DNA from: an uncultured Collinsella sp.
GTDB lineage: Bacteria; Actinomycetota; Coriobacteriia; Coriobacteriales; Coriobacteriaceae
DNA: 32,674 bases
Assembly (NCBI GenBank): GCA_900550415.1
Contig: URSO01000017.1
Coordinates: 1-32,674, forward strand
Reading direction: 5' to 3'
This document shows, one piece after another, positions 22,564 to 30,697 of the stretch. Within the stretch, counting starts at the first letter, position 1; each line of letters begins with the position of its first letter. The notes beneath the pieces are model-generated. The model searched no databases. It worked only from the letters and a program-made list of their open reading frames with translations, and was not told where the DNA came from. The translations under genes were made by a program, and so were the position numbers.

Positions 22564-23148
22564 ATGGATATCAAGGTTTCTGGACGCAAGACGACGGTAA
22601 CCGATGCTCTGCGTGCGCATGTGGATGAGAAGATCGGCGAGGCGCTCAAGGTTTTCGATATCGAGCCCATGACGGTCGACGTTGTACTTCGCTATGAGAA
22701 GAACCCCTCGAACCCCAACCCGGCAATCGTCGAGGTTACGGTTCGCGCCCGCGGTTCGGTGATTCGCGTTGCCGAGCACGGTGCAGATATGTACGCCGCC
22801 ATCGACCTCTCCGCCGATAAGGTCACCCGCCAGCTGCGCAAGTTCAAGACCAAGGTCGTGGACAACCGCCAGGGCGGTGCCAGCGCCGCGGATGTTGCGC
22901 CGGTCGAGCGCGTCGAGGATCTGGCCGACCTGCTGCTGCCCGAGGAGGAGGACGACCTGCTCGTCCGCGAGAAGGTCATCGATGTCACCCCGATGACTGA
23001 GGAGCAGGCGCTGGTGCAGACCGATCTGCTCGGCCATGACTTCTACGTGTTCGAGAACGCGACGACTGGCCTCATCAATGTGGTGTATCACCGTAAGAAT
23101 GGTGGATATGGCATCATCAAGCCCCGCATCGAAACACTTGACGAGTAA
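22564..23148 (+). CDS. hpf: ribosome hibernation-promoting factor, long form (HPF/RaiA/YfiA)
   Basis: 194 aa. Binds the 30S decoding region of idle ribosomes and, through its C-terminal domain, drives dimerisation into 100S particles. The N-terminal S30AE domain covers about residues 1-100 (MDIKVSGRKTTVTDALRAHV; DMYAAIDLSADKVTRQLRK). After a linker, the S30AE C-terminal domain covers about 135-194 (MTEEQALVQTDLLGHDFYVF to GYGIIKP). The start follows TTGGAG; the frame runs open to 22504 without a better site. A terminator ends the gene. A candidate raiA-motif RNA lies upstream. Confidence 0.95.
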   Translation: MDIKVSGRKTTVTDALRAHVDEKIGEALKVFDIEPMTVDVVLRYEKNPSNPNPAIVEVTVRARGSVIRVAEHGADMYAAIDLSADKVTRQLRKFKTKVVDNRQGGASAADVAPVERVEDLADLLLPEEEDDLLVREKVIDVTPMTEEQALVQTDLLGHDFYVFENATTGLINVVYHRKNGGYGIIKPRIETLDE

Positions 23149-23177
23149 AATACGTTAACTTGCATGAGTTAACGGCC

Positions 23178-23210
23178 GGCGGTCATCCCATGCGGATGGC
23201 CGCCTTTTTT
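23178..23210 (+). terminator. intrinsic terminator of hpf
   Basis: An 11-bp stem, GGCGGTCATCC with GGATGGCCGCC (one G-U), loop CATGC, then T6. A small GTTAAC/GTTAAC inverted repeat lies just before it (23155-23174). Confidence 0.92.
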
Positions 23211-23228
23211 ACGTAAGGAGTCGCTTTG

Positions 23229-24182
23229 ATGGACAAGGCTGCATCTACCGGCCATTCTGACCGCTGCCGCATCGTCGTCGATACCTGCTGCGACTTTAGC
23301 CCCGAGGTTGCCGCGAACCTCGATGTCGATATCTTGGGCTTCCCCTTTATCATCGATGGCGAGGAGCGCACGGACGATATCTGGTCGAGCATCAGCCCTA
23401 AGGAGTTCTACGACCGCATGCGCGCCGGCGCTCGCGTGTCCACCTCGGCTGTGTCGCTCGGTCGCTATATCGAGTTCTTTACCGAGTGCGCCAAAGAGGG
23501 CACGCCCACGGTCTACCTGTGCTTTACCTCGGCGCTGTCGTCGAGCTACAACTCCGCGTGCCAGGCGGCGGACGCCGTGCGCGCCGAGTATCCCAACTTT
23601 GAGCTGTACGTGGTCGACAACGCTCTGCCCTGTGCGACCGGCGAGCTCTTGGCGCTTGAGGCCGTGCGTCAGCGTTCGGCGGGACTGACCGCCAAGCAGC
23701 TGGTCGACTGGGCAAACGAGGCCAAGACCTATGTCCACGGTTACTTTACGCTCGAGAGCTTTGACGCGCTGGCTGCCGGCGGCCGCATTCCGCCCGCGGC
23801 GGCACAGCTCACGGCAAAGCTCGACGTCAAACCCGAGCTGTCCTACGACCTGGCCGGCTCGCTGTCGCTGATCGGCGTCAACCGCGGTCGCAAGAAGGCG
23901 CTCAAGTCCATTCTCAAGTCGTTCCGCGAGAACTATGTGCCCGATCGCACCATGCCCATCGCCATTATGACGGCCGATGCCGAAAAGGACGGCGACTGGC
24001 TCGAGGCCGCCATCCGCAAGGAGGAAGGCTGCGCCGACGTGACCATCATCCGCAGCTCTGTGGGCCCCACCATTGGCTCGCACGTGGGCCCCGGCATGGT
24101 GGCTTGCGCGTTTTGGGGCAAGAACCGCGCCGACAAGGCGTCGCTTTCCGACCGCATCGCCCGCCGCGTGCGCGGTCAGTAG
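23229..24182 (+). CDS. DegV-family fatty-acid-binding protein (FakB-like)
   Basis: 317 aa. DegV proteins hold a fatty acid and present it to a FakA kinase. The pattern is clear: a VDTCCDFSPEVA start, PFIIDG, TSAVSLG in the ligand pocket, CFTSALSSSYNSACQA, the ASGELLA-like ATGELLALEA region, and AGGRIPPAAA. The start at 23229 has TAAGGAG about 8 nt upstream. No FakA partner is nearby. It precedes the dehydrogenase cluster by 97 nt with no terminator visible. Confidence 0.9.
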   Translation: MDKAASTGHSDRCRIVVDTCCDFSPEVAANLDVDILGFPFIIDGEERTDDIWSSISPKEFYDRMRAGARVSTSAVSLGRYIEFFTECAKEGTPTVYLCFTSALSSSYNSACQAADAVRAEYPNFELYVVDNALPCATGELLALEAVRQRSAGLTAKQLVDWANEAKTYVHGYFTLESFDALAAGGRIPPAAAQLTAKLDVKPELSYDLAGSLSLIGVNRGRKKALKSILKSFRENYVPDRTMPIAIMTADAEKDGDWLEAAIRKEEGCADVTIIRSSVGPTIGSHVGPGMVACAFWGKNRADKASLSDRIARRVRGQ

Positions 24183-24279
24183 GCAAGTAACGCGGCCGTA
24201 ATCGCCCTCGACTCACAGCCCAACGCTGGCACCGAGTATTCAACCTGGTAATAACACCCAACCCAAAAGGAAAGGTTTC

Positions 24280-25359
24280 ATGGCAAACAAGCTCTCCGTC
24301 GCATTTATCGGCACCGGAATCATGGGTGCCCCCATTGCCGGCCACATCCTGGATGCCGGCTATCCCGTCACGGTCAACAACCGCACTAAGTCCAAGGCCG
24401 CCGCGCTTATCGAGCACGGCGCAGTCTGGGCCGATACGCCGGCGGATGCCGTGGCGAACGCCGACGTCGTCTTTACCATGGTGGGTTATCCCTCCGAGGT
24501 CGAGGAGCTCTACCTGGCGGGCGACGGCCTGCTCGCGTGCACCAAGCCGGGCGCGGTCTTGATCGACCTCACCACGAGCTCGCCCGAGCTCGCCCGTGAC
24601 ATTGCCGAGGCCGCCCAGGTTTCTGGTCGCATGGCGTTTGACTGCCCCGTCACCGGCGGCGAGTCGGGCGCTATCGCCGGTACGCTCACGGCTATCGTGG
24701 GCGCTACCGAGAACGACATCGCGCCGGTCCGCGACATCCTTGCCACCTTTGCGGCCAACATCTGCTGCTTCGACGGCGCCGGCAAGGGCCAGGCTGCCAA
24801 GCTCGCCAACCAGGTGTCGCTGGGCGCCTGCATGGTCGGCATGGCAGACGCCATGGCATTTGCCGAGCTGAGCGGCCTTGACCTGGAGAAGACCCGCCAG
24901 ATGATTCTGGGCGGCACCGGCAAGTCCGGCGCCATGGAGAGCCTGGCCCCCAAGGCGCTCGACGGCGACTACAAGCCCGGCTTTATGGTCGAGCATTTCA
25001 TTAAGGACCTGCGCTTGGCGCTCGCCTATGCCGACGACCGCGAGCTTGCGCTGCCCGGCGCCGACGTGGCCTTTACGCTCTACGACATGCTCGACGCCAT
25101 CGGTGGTGCCAAGCTGGGCACCCAGGCCATCACGGTCCTCTATAAGGAGGAGGCCGACGCCATCGCCGCCGGTCTGGACTGGTCGAAGTATCGTCCCGAG
25201 GAACACGGTGCTCACGAGGAAGGCTGCGGTTGCGGCGAGCATGGTGACGACCACGAGTGCGGTTGCGGACACCACCACGGCGAGGACCACGAGTGCTGCG
25301 GCGGCCATGCCCATGACGACGGTCACGAGTGCTGCTGCGGCCACCATCACGGGGAGTAG
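24280..25359 (+). CDS. beta-hydroxyacid dehydrogenase family protein with Cys/His-rich metal-binding tail
   Basis: 359 aa. Residues 1-300 are a complete 3-hydroxyisobutyrate/6-phosphogluconate-type dehydrogenase: FIGTGIMGAPIAG dinucleotide loop, DCPVTGGESGA substrate loop, and the catalytic lysine in GKGQAAKLANQ; KDLRLALA follows. The NRT after the second strand suggests NADP(H), since an Arg replaces the usual acidic residue. The last 53 residues (coded from 25198) contain 14 His and 9 Cys, in near-repeats of the form HEC-C-GHHHGE. Such a tail should bind Ni, Zn, Cu or Co. AAAGGAAAGG precedes the start. The substrate is unknown. The next gene begins 5 nt after its stop, so the four genes to 27599 form a cluster. 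Confidence 0.88.
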   Translation: MANKLSVAFIGTGIMGAPIAGHILDAGYPVTVNNRTKSKAAALIEHGAVWADTPADAVANADVVFTMVGYPSEVEELYLAGDGLLACTKPGAVLIDLTTSSPELARDIAEAAQVSGRMAFDCPVTGGESGAIAGTLTAIVGATENDIAPVRDILATFAANICCFDGAGKGQAAKLANQVSLGACMVGMADAMAFAELSGLDLEKTRQMILGGTGKSGAMESLAPKALDGDYKPGFMVEHFIKDLRLALAYADDRELALPGADVAFTLYDMLDAIGGAKLGTQAITVLYKEEADAIAAGLDWSKYRPEEHGAHEEGCGCGEHGDDHECGCGHHHGEDHECCGGHAHDDGHECCCGHHHGE

Positions 25360-25364
25360 CGCCC

Positions 25365-25793
25365 ATGAGCTGGACGTTCGTGGTGCTTGCGCTGGTGCTC
25401 TTTCTCTTTGCGATATACATCGGCTTTCTGTGCGGCCAGTGGGCGTGCGAAAAGCGCGTCATCACCAAGCGCGACTACTGGATCGCCAACTTTGCGGGAG
25501 CGGCGGCAGTCGTCCTGCTGACCTGGGTGTTCTCGCTGTTCCCGCTGGTGCAGTTTGCGCCGATCGGCTGGCTCGGCGGCTTTATCGCCGGCCTTAAGAT
25601 GAGCTTTGGCGAGTCCGTCGGCCCGTGGCGCAAGCACGACGAGGTCTTTAACGTCAACAAGGCTCACCGCGCCGCCGCCGACGCGGGCGATGCCGAGGAA
25701 CGCCGCCGTGCACGTCGCAATGGCGCGGCCGACCGACAGCTCATCTCGGTCACCGATGACAGCAAGGGTGCTGGCAAGCATGCTAAGAAATAG
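25365..25793 (+). CDS. small membrane protein of unknown function
   Basis: 142 aa. Two or three hydrophobic segments (about residues 3-24, 40-58 and 62-80) and a basic, hydrophilic C-terminal tail ending in KHAKK. The ATG at 25365 has GGGGAG within the end of the previous gene. I do not recognise the family. It lies between the dehydrogenase and the HEAT-repeat-like gene, with 15 nt to the latter. Confidence 0.8.
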   Translation: MSWTFVVLALVLFLFAIYIGFLCGQWACEKRVITKRDYWIANFAGAAAVVLLTWVFSLFPLVQFAPIGWLGGFIAGLKMSFGESVGPWRKHDEVFNVNKAHRAAADAGDAEERRRARRNGAADRQLISVTDDSKGAGKHAKK

Positions 25794-25808
25794 TAAGAAG
25801 AGGTAACT

Positions 25809-26507
25809 ATGGCAGAAAATAAAGACGAACAGCTCACCGACGAGGAGCTGGCACAGCTCCAGCTGGCAGAGGAGAACGAGAACGCCGTCGACCGCCTGGT
25901 CCAGGAGCTCGGCTGCCCCACGCGCCGCATCCGCCAGTTTGCCGCCCGCGTGCTGCACCTGCTTGCCGAGCGCGATCCGCAGCGCGTCGTGCCCTGCGTA
26001 CCCGCGCTGATCGAGGCGCTCGACCGCCCCGAGGCGCAGACCCGCTGGGAGGCCCTCGATGCCCTGACGGCGCTCGCCACCACCTGCCCCGAGCAGTTGG
26101 GCGATGCCTTTGAGGGCGCCGAGACCGCACTGTTCGACGAGATCTCCTCCACGCTGCGCTATGCCGCCTTCCGCCTGCTGTGCGTGTGGGGCGCCACGAG
26201 CGTTGAGCGTTCGCGCGAGGCTTGGCCCATCCTGGACGAGGCCATCCAGTGCTACCACGGCGACCTTGAGTATCGCGATATGCTCGGTTGCCTGTACGAG
26301 TTTTGCCAGGGCGAGATCGACGCCGAGGTTGCCGAGAAGCTTGCGCTGCGCCTTAAGTTCGATGCCGAGAACGGCAAGGGCAGCTATCTCAAGGCCCGTT
26401 CGAGCGAGATTTGCGAAATGCTTGTTAAACGTTTTGGCCTGGATCTCTCCAAAAAGAAGAAGCGTGCTAGCGTTAAAAAATCTGACGACGCCGAAGATGA
26501 GGAGTAA
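25809..26507 (+). CDS. HEAT-repeat-like protein
   Basis: 232 aa, acidic at both ends. The middle consists of paired amphipathic helices with the HEAT-type layout (RIRQFAARVLHLLAERDPQRV; VPALIEALDRPEAQTRWEAL; TLRYAAFRLLCVWGA). This suggests a protein-binding scaffold with no enzymatic residues. No membrane segment. It ends 6 nt before the isocitrate dehydrogenase gene, so co-expression is likely. Partner unknown. Confidence 0.75.
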   Translation: MAENKDEQLTDEELAQLQLAEENENAVDRLVQELGCPTRRIRQFAARVLHLLAERDPQRVVPCVPALIEALDRPEAQTRWEALDALTALATTCPEQLGDAFEGAETALFDEISSTLRYAAFRLLCVWGATSVERSREAWPILDEAIQCYHGDLEYRDMLGCLYEFCQGEIDAEVAEKLALRLKFDAENGKGSYLKARSSEICEMLVKRFGLDLSKKKKRASVKKSDDAEDEE

Positions 26508-26513
26508 CAGATT

Positions 26514-27599
26514 ATGGCGCACGATGTAGTCCTGATTCCCGGTGACGGCATCGGTCCCGAGATTACGCAGGCCATGCGCCGCGTGGTCGAGGCCACCGGT
26601 GTCCAGATCAACTGGAACGTCCAGGAGGCCGGTGCCGGCGTCATGGACGAGTTTGGCACGCCGCTGCCCCAACATGTGCTCGATGCGGTCGCCGAGACCA
26701 AGGTTGCCATCAAGGGCCCCATCACCACGCCGGTCGGCACGGGCTTCCGTAGCGTTAACGTCGCCCTGCGCAAGCACTTTGACCTGTACGCCTGCGTGCG
26801 CCCCTGCCTGTCGCAGCCGGGCGACGGCTCGCGCTTCCGCGACGTCGACCTGGTCATCGTGCGCGAGAACACCGAGGACCTCTACGCCGGCATCGAGTTC
26901 GATGAGGGCGCTGCCGAGGTCGAGGAGCTCTCACAGCTCGTCGAGCGTTCGAGCCAAAAGACCTTCGCCGCCGATTCCGCCATCTCGATCAAGCCGATCT
27001 CCATCGCCAAGAGCCGTCGCATTGTGGAGTATGCCTTTGAGTACGCCCGCCGCTGCGGCCGCAAAAAGGTGACGGCCGTGCACAAGGCCAACATCATGAA
27101 GGCGACCGACGGCCTGTTCCTGCGCGTGGCGCGCAAGGTGGCCGCCAGCTATCCCGATATCGAGTTCAACGACAAGATCGTCGACGCCACCTGCATGGGT
27201 CTGGTCCAAAACCCCAACGACTTCGATGTCCTGGTGCTGCCCAACCTGTACGGCGACATCGTGAGCGACCTGTGCGCCGGCCTGGTGGGCGGTCTGGGCA
27301 TGGCACCCGGCTCCAACATCGGTGCCGACTGCGCAATCTTTGAGGCTACGCACGGCTCCGCGCCCGATATCGCCGGTCAGGATGTCGCCAACCCCACGGC
27401 CGAGATTCTCTCTGCTGCGATGATGCTCGATCACCTGGGCGAGAACGACGCCGCCAACCGCATTCGCGCCGCCGTCTCCGCCACGCTTGACGAGGGCGAG
27501 CAGGTTACCGGTGACGTGCGTCGTGCTCAGACCGGCTCCGTCGAGGGGGCCGTGGGCACGCAGGCCTTTGCCGATGCCGTTATCGCGCACCTGGCCTAA
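26514..27599 (+). CDS. isocitrate dehydrogenase, NAD-dependent type (isocitrate/isopropylmalate family)
   Basis: 361 aa. Oxidatively decarboxylates isocitrate, or possibly a related beta-hydroxyacid. The family start LIPGDGIGPEIT is exact. The substrate loop SVNVALRKHFDLYACVRP matches the isocitrate/homoisocitrate group and not LeuB. Catalytic residues lie in RENTEDLYAGIE, the tyrosine of which is conserved, and in VHKANIMK (Lys). The Mg-binding NLYGDIVSDL is intact, and GSAPDIAG closes the coenzyme site. NAD use is inferred from family position. It ends the four-gene cluster. Confidence 0.88.
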   Translation: MAHDVVLIPGDGIGPEITQAMRRVVEATGVQINWNVQEAGAGVMDEFGTPLPQHVLDAVAETKVAIKGPITTPVGTGFRSVNVALRKHFDLYACVRPCLSQPGDGSRFRDVDLVIVRENTEDLYAGIEFDEGAAEVEELSQLVERSSQKTFAADSAISIKPISIAKSRRIVEYAFEYARRCGRKKVTAVHKANIMKATDGLFLRVARKVAASYPDIEFNDKIVDATCMGLVQNPNDFDVLVLPNLYGDIVSDLCAGLVGGLGMAPGSNIGADCAIFEATHGSAPDIAGQDVANPTAEILSAAMMLDHLGENDAANRIRAAVSATLDEGEQVTGDVRRAQTGSVEGAVGTQAFADAVIAHLA

Positions 27600-27657
27600 G
27601 GTACGCACGCTGCAAACGCCTAAATAGTACTTAAGTGTTTGCGTATAACCTAAGAAT

Positions 27658-27688
27658 GAATACGCCCGGCGCTCCGTCGGGCGTATTC
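27658..27688 (+). terminator. hairpin after the isocitrate dehydrogenase gene
   Basis: GAATACGCCCG pairs with CGGGCGTATTC over 11 bp, loop of 9 nt. Only TATTG follows, so it is a weak terminator at best. It ends about 40 nt before the next start codon and may instead shape that gene's leader. Confidence 0.55.
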
Positions 27689-27726
27689 TATTGAGGACTA
27701 TGTTTCCTAACAAGGAGTAACTGACT

Positions 27727-28809
27727 ATGGGTCTGATTCAAAAGAAGGACGAGAAGGACGAGATCGACGGTATCCAGATCATCGAGCGCGGCGAAGGCCC
27801 CGACGGTGACGAGGACGAGAAGATCGACCTGGTCGCCGGCACGTCTGCCGAGCACATTGCCGCCGGCACGACGGCCGAGGAGGAGGATGCTCGCCTGGAG
27901 GCAAAGATCGCCGCGGACGCCGCCGACGAGAACCTCATGCCCGAGGAGCAGGACGAGGACGACTCCGATGCGGACGACCATGCATCCAAGCACAAGAAGA
28001 CGATGATTGCCGCCTTTGTGGTCGCCATCGTGATTGCTGCGGTGGTCGGCTTCTTTATTGGCAATGGCGGCTTTGGCGGCAAGGGTGTCGGCTCGTCGAC
28101 CCTGACCGAGGACCAGCTCGATTCGACCGTGGCAAGCTATAGCTACAACGGCAAGAAGAGCGATATCACCGCGCGCGAGGCTATCGAGAGCCAGTACAGC
28201 CTCGACACCGTCAAGGATAGCGATGGCAACTACACCGCTCCGTCTGCCGACGTTATCCTGTCCTACGTGCGCAACAAGATCCTGCTGGACGCTGCCGAGG
28301 ACGAGGGCATTACCGTTTCTTCCAAGGAAATGAAGCAGTACGCCGAGGATTCCATCGGCACCTCCGACTACAAGACCATGGCCACGCAGTACGGCGTGTC
28401 CAAGGACCAGGCCAAGCAGATCGTCCGTCAGTCCGCGACGCTGCAGAAGCTCTACAAGAAGAAGGTCGGCGACAGCTCCGCAAGCATGCCGACCGCCCCG
28501 ACCGAGCCTGCTGACGGCAACGAGGAGACCGCGAGCAAGGACTACGCCGACTACATCATCAACCTTGCCGGCGACGAGTGGGATAGCGAGAAGGGCACTT
28601 GGAAGGACGCCGATGGCACCTACGCCAAGGCATTCGCCGACGATGCCTTTACGGCCGATAGCGCGACCTATAAGCAGGCAATGACCGCCTATTACACCGC
28701 TTACCAGCAGTATTCTTCGCAGGCTTCGAGCGCCAGCTCCAAGTGGACCGAGTATGCTAACGGCCTCTATGCCAAGGCCAACATCAGCATCTACGGCCTG
28801 TTTGCGTAA
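27727..28809 (+). CDS. membrane-anchored SurA-N-like protein
   Basis: 360 aa. An acidic cytoplasmic segment (residues 1-90), one membrane span (about 92-112), and an outer domain of about 240 residues. The outer part, with ITAREAIESQY, VILSYVRNKILLDAAEDEGITVSSKEMKQYAE and YGVSKDQAKQIVRQSATLQKLY, follows the helix pattern of SurA/trigger-factor N-terminal chaperone domains. No rotamase domain is present. It may help fold exported proteins; this is inferred. AAGGAG precedes the start. Confidence 0.72.
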   Translation: MGLIQKKDEKDEIDGIQIIERGEGPDGDEDEKIDLVAGTSAEHIAAGTTAEEEDARLEAKIAADAADENLMPEEQDEDDSDADDHASKHKKTMIAAFVVAIVIAAVVGFFIGNGGFGGKGVGSSTLTEDQLDSTVASYSYNGKKSDITAREAIESQYSLDTVKDSDGNYTAPSADVILSYVRNKILLDAAEDEGITVSSKEMKQYAEDSIGTSDYKTMATQYGVSKDQAKQIVRQSATLQKLYKKKVGDSSASMPTAPTEPADGNEETASKDYADYIINLAGDEWDSEKGTWKDADGTYAKAFADDAFTADSATYKQAMTAYYTAYQQYSSQASSASSKWTEYANGLYAKANISIYGLFA

Positions 28810-28852
28810 GATCTGTCTGCACTACTGCGCGCTAACCGATCTACCTGATTAA

Positions 28853-28887
28853 GCCCGCTAGAACGACAACGTTCTAGCGGGCATTTT
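28853..28887 (+). terminator. intrinsic terminator of the SurA-N-like gene
   Basis: A perfect 12-bp stem, GCCCGCTAGAAC with GTTCTAGCGGGC, loop GACAAC, then ATTTTG. Confidence 0.85.
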
Positions 28888-28965
28888 GTTACCGAAACCA
28901 CTAGGATAGGACTTGCGCCCGTGCAAGTGCTTCATCGGGTATCCTCAATTCATCCTGGAAAACGG

Positions 28966-29293
28966 CCGTAAACGATTGCAAATAACCGGTGAACGGTCAA
29001 AAACTACCGTTCACCGATAATATCGAAACTGGTTCTAACTGGTATTAAGTCAAAAAGACCAATTCACAAATCTTCACAATGACCTGCATTTTTTCTACAC
29101 GCCATTTTTAGCCACCCTGCGTTGTTTAGACACGAAAAAAGTTCCGATCTTTGGCCAAGGCATTTCAAAACGATTACAAAACCGCAGGTAGAAGTGTTAA
29201 CGAGCGGTAAACGGTCGATTTTTCGCCGTGAACGGCGCAAAAACGTTTTACTGTGTGAATCAGCGAAAGCGACCTCTTCTGTGGTGATATAGT
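28966..29293 (+). promoter_or_regulatory. regulatory region of the PTS operon with repeated operator-like motif
   Basis: The 28888-29437 interval has no gene. An 11-bp motif near CGGTRAACGGT occurs five times: 28966-28976 (CCGTAAACGAT), 28987-28997 (CGGTGAACGGT), 29006-29016 (the same, inverted), 29205-29215 (CGGTAAACGGT) and 29226-29236 (CCGTGAACGGC). Two direct pairs are each offset by exactly 21 bp. A candidate -10, TATAGT (29288-29293), has no good -35, as expected for an activated promoter. AACTGGT is repeated at 29027 and 29037, 10 bp apart. The leader after the promoter contains ACCAGT/ACTGGT (29319-29324 and 29334-29339). The regulator is not encoded nearby. Confidence 0.55.
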
Positions 29294-29437
29294 GACAACA
29301 ACACGTCACGTGGTTACTACCAGTTGAGAGACCACTGGTCTTAAAGAACGCTTTCCAAGAAGCTTTAAGGGCACCTGCCCGCTGGCTTCCGAAAACATCG
29401 GACTCGTATCGTACACACCTTCGGAAGGGAAATTTGA

Positions 29438-29881
29438 ATGGTTGGCTTTATTCTTACCGGTCATGGACAGTTCGCACCCGGCATCGCAAGCGCTATCGCT
29501 ATGGTCGCTGGCGACCAGCCCGCTTTTACCGTCGTTCCTTTCGAGGGCGACCAGGCTGCTTCCTACGGTGAGGATCTTCGCGCCGCTATTACCACCATGC
29601 GCGAGGAGTGCGATGGCGTGCTCGTCTTTACCGACCTGCTTGGTGGTACCCCGTTCAACCAGGCAATGATGATTGCCCAGGATGTCGACAACGTCGAGAT
29701 TCTGACCGGCACTAACCTTCCCATGGTTATTGAGCTTCTGTTCCTCCGCGGCAACGCCACGCTCGCCGAGCTTGGCGAGCAGGCCGTGACCGTTGGCCAG
29801 ACGGGCATCACCGCCCAGACGGTCGCTTCCGTCGCTGGTGCCGAGGGAGAGGATATCTTCGGCGACGAGGACGGCATCTAA
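29438..29881 (+). CDS. PTS mannose/fructose/sorbose-family EIIA component
   Basis: 147 aa. Accepts phosphate from HPr on His9 (FILTGHGQFA) and passes it to EIIB. The sequence DLLGGTPFNQAMM is a family hallmark. It is a free-standing EIIA with an acidic Gly/Asp/Glu tail. GAAGGGAAA precedes the start. It is the first gene of the operon and overlaps yajC by one base (TAATG), so translation should be coupled. Confidence 0.93.
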   Translation: MVGFILTGHGQFAPGIASAIAMVAGDQPAFTVVPFEGDQAASYGEDLRAAITTMREECDGVLVFTDLLGGTPFNQAMMIAQDVDNVEILTGTNLPMVIELLFLRGNATLAELGEQAVTVGQTGITAQTVASVAGAEGEDIFGDEDGI

Positions 29882-30162
29882 TGGCCGATTTCGGAGCCAG
29901 TGTTCTGAGTTCCTCGGTCGCTCTTTTGGGCCTGCTTGTCATCATGGGCTTGATTTACACCATCTGGTCGCAAATCAACATGAAGAAGAAGCAGAAGTAC
30001 TTCAAGGAGCTGCACACGGAGCTCAAGCCGGGTCAGGAGGTTCTTTTCGCCGGCGGTATCTACGGAACCGTCAAAGGCATCGAAGGCGAAAAGGTCCAGA
30101 TCAAAGTCCGATCCGGTGCCGTCGTAGATGTTTCGCGTTACGCGATTCAGGAGATCAAGTAA
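29881..30162 (+). CDS. yajC: YajC-family preprotein translocase subunit
   Basis: 93 aa. One N-terminal membrane segment (about residues 11-30) followed by the YajC core: KKKQKYFKELHTELKPGQEV, FAGGIYGTVKGI and RSGAVVDVSRYAI. YajC normally accompanies SecDF. Here it lies between EIIA and EIIB of a sugar PTS, with no sec gene near, and its start overlaps the EIIA stop. It may aid insertion of EIIC and EIID or be a specialised copy; both are inference. Confidence 0.9.
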   Translation: MADFGASVLSSSVALLGLLVIMGLIYTIWSQINMKKKQKYFKELHTELKPGQEVLFAGGIYGTVKGIEGEKVQIKVRSGAVVDVSRYAIQEIK

Positions 30163-30198
30163 CTGTCGTCAGCAAATAACGAAAGGAAGCTGATCAAC

Positions 30199-30681
30199 AT
30201 GGCAGAACCCAACATTCTTCTTACCCGCATCGATAACCGACTGGTTCATGGTCAGGTTGCCACCCAGTGGAACTCCACCCTGGGCTCCAACCTCATCCTC
30301 GTCGCCAACGACGACGTGTCGAACAACACCATGCGCCAGAACCTCATGAAGATGGCCGCTCCCACCGGCGTTGCTACGCGTTTCTTCTCCCTGCAGAAGA
30401 CCATCGACGTCATCGGCAAGGCGAGCCCGCGCCAGAAGATCTTCATCGTGGCCGAAACACCGGAAGACGTGCTTACGCTCGTCAAGGGCGGTGTGCCTAT
30501 AAAGAAGGTAAACATCGGCAACATGCACATGTCGGAAGGAAAGCGCCAAGTCGCCACCTCCGTCGCAGTTAACGACGAGGATGTCGCTGCGTTTAAAGAG
30601 CTGCAGGAATTGGGGGTGGAGTTGGAGATCAGGCGCGTTCCGAGCACGCCTGTTGAGGACACGAGCAAGCTCTTCTCGTAA
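30199..30681 (+). CDS. PTS mannose/fructose/sorbose-family EIIB component
   Basis: 160 aa. Phosphorylated on His17 in RIDNRLVHGQV and transfers phosphate to the incoming sugar. The family pattern NMRQNLMKMAAPTG-like segment and GVPIKKVNIGNMH are present. GAAAGGAAG precedes the start. The sugar is not determined by sequence; mannose, fructose, sorbose or an amino sugar are all possible. Confidence 0.93.
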   Translation: MAEPNILLTRIDNRLVHGQVATQWNSTLGSNLILVANDDVSNNTMRQNLMKMAAPTGVATRFFSLQKTIDVIGKASPRQKIFIVAETPEDVLTLVKGGVPIKKVNIGNMHMSEGKRQVATSVAVNDEDVAAFKELQELGVELEIRRVPSTPVEDTSKLFS

Positions 30682-30697
30682 TCCTCATGATCCACGT

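Noticed and set aside
29064..29309. 81-codon minus-strand frame upstream of the PTS operon
   Set aside because: No ribosome-binding site; it runs through operator-like repeats and the likely promoter.
29360..29400. Possible sigma-54 promoter before the PTS operon
   Set aside because: A GG-N10-GC spacing occurs near 29368, but the flanking consensus is absent and this group is not known to use sigma-54.
28888..29437. A tRNA or CRISPR array in the largest gene-free stretch
   Set aside because: No cloverleaf or regular repeat-spacer pattern was found; the repeats are short and irregularly spaced.
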